In this document: piece by piece, positions 22,876-23,293 of the stretch | Numbering within the stretch: position 1 is the stretch's first letter | Layout: each line of letters opens with the position of its first letter | Assembly (NCBI GenBank): GCA_000231825.2 | Contig: JH720326.1 | Location: 151,006 to 174,298, forward strand | Reading direction: 5' to 3' | DNA length: 23,293 nt | DNA from: Tetrahymena elliotti 4EA | Taxonomy: Eukaryota; Ciliophora; Oligohymenophorea; Hymenostomatida; Tetrahymenidae | The notes under the pieces: generated by a model | Database searches by the model: none | Told to the model about the DNA's origin: nothing | The model's input: only the letters and a program-made list of their open reading frames with translations | Position numbers and translations under genes: made by a program

Positions 22876-23293
22876 TCAATTTTTACTTATTTCTTCAGAA
22901 CCTCTTTGACTTTTAAAAGTAAAATTGCTACTGGTTTTTGTGTTTTATTCTTCCATTAAAAATACTGTAGATCTTTGTGATAAGCTTCCTCTAAAATCTC
23001 TATATGTTTATCCTTCAATAGAAAAATCAGATGAATATTTATTCATTTTTAGCATATTACTTAGGTTTTAATTTTCAGGAGTTTGAATTTTAGCATATAA
23101 CTCTTAGAAATTAGGATTTTTCCTTATCCTCCTTCTTTTAAGGGGTGATGACATAGGATCATACCTAGTAGTATTTTAATTTTGATCTAAGAATGTTGAA
23201 ATCATTTATTTATTGATTAATTTAGTTGGTGATTCTAAATCTAATACTAAATTTTAGTCCTAAGATAAATTTTAATCCTGTTTATCTGGTGAG
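22876..23293 (-). CDS. Ser/Gln/Asn-rich protein, C-terminal part only (5' end beyond the right edge)
   Basis: A frame open from the window edge (codon start 23292) runs 138 codons to TGA at 22878-22876. The peptide is hydrophilic and rich in Ser, Gln, Asn and Lys. It has a basic cluster (SSPLKRRRIRKN) that could be a nuclear localisation signal, and many Ser/Thr sites (GSLSQRSTVF, KTSSNFTFKSQRGS). No folded domain is recognisable and the family is unknown. Base composition is noticeably less AT-rich than the flanking spacer, which supports coding. An upstream exon structure cannot be judged because the gene continues outside. Confidence 0.6.

Noticed and set aside
1..23293. Telomeric G4T2/C4A2 repeats or the 15-base chromosome-breakage sequence
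   Set aside because: Neither the repeat nor a good match to the breakage motif was found on either strand by eye.

Overview
The window reads as macronuclear-type DNA of an oligohymenophorean ciliate, most likely Tetrahymena or a close relative. It is strongly AT-rich. Genes only make sense when TAA and TAG are read as glutamine and TGA is the only stop. Introns are mostly short (43-119 nt), AT-rich and bounded by GTA...AG. Under the standard code almost nothing here looks coding, so every gene below was read by eye with the ciliate code. Intron borders are my own placement and are unsupported by transcripts.

Layout: every gene I can support lies on the minus strand, so the text runs from right to left. 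At the right edge is the 3' part of a Ser/Gln/Asn-rich protein gene (22876-23293). Next is a long gene (21814 to 17710) whose product has an RNA polymerase II CTD-interaction domain, a very long Gln/Pro-rich linker and two C-terminal zinc fingers: a Pcf11-type mRNA cleavage and termination factor. Then comes a leucine-rich-repeat gene (17036-14960) in which eight consecutive exons are exactly 90 nt, each encoding one 30-residue repeat between phase-2 introns. It is followed by a six-exon TPR-repeat gene (14396-12187). Two tandem histidine-acid-phosphatase-family genes (about 11826-10255 and 9737-8054) share one intron position, and both have Ser in place of the His of the catalytic HD motif.

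The left 8 kb is gene-poor. It holds a decayed, internally deleted copy (about 3657-5045, with flank homology to about 5290) of the secreted-protein gene whose 5' part occupies 1-1180. It also holds three diverged copies of a roughly 300-bp dispersed repeat marked by the 15-mer ATTAATCCTATCAAA.

The genes do not form an obvious pathway. One is a housekeeping nuclear factor (Pcf11). The others belong to families that expand and turn over in ciliates: LRR, TPR, secreted proteins and secreted phosphatases. Together with the pseudogene and repeats, this suggests a fast-evolving chromosomal region. No rRNA, tRNA, CRISPR array, telomeric repeat, chromosome-breakage sequence or intact transposon was recognised.
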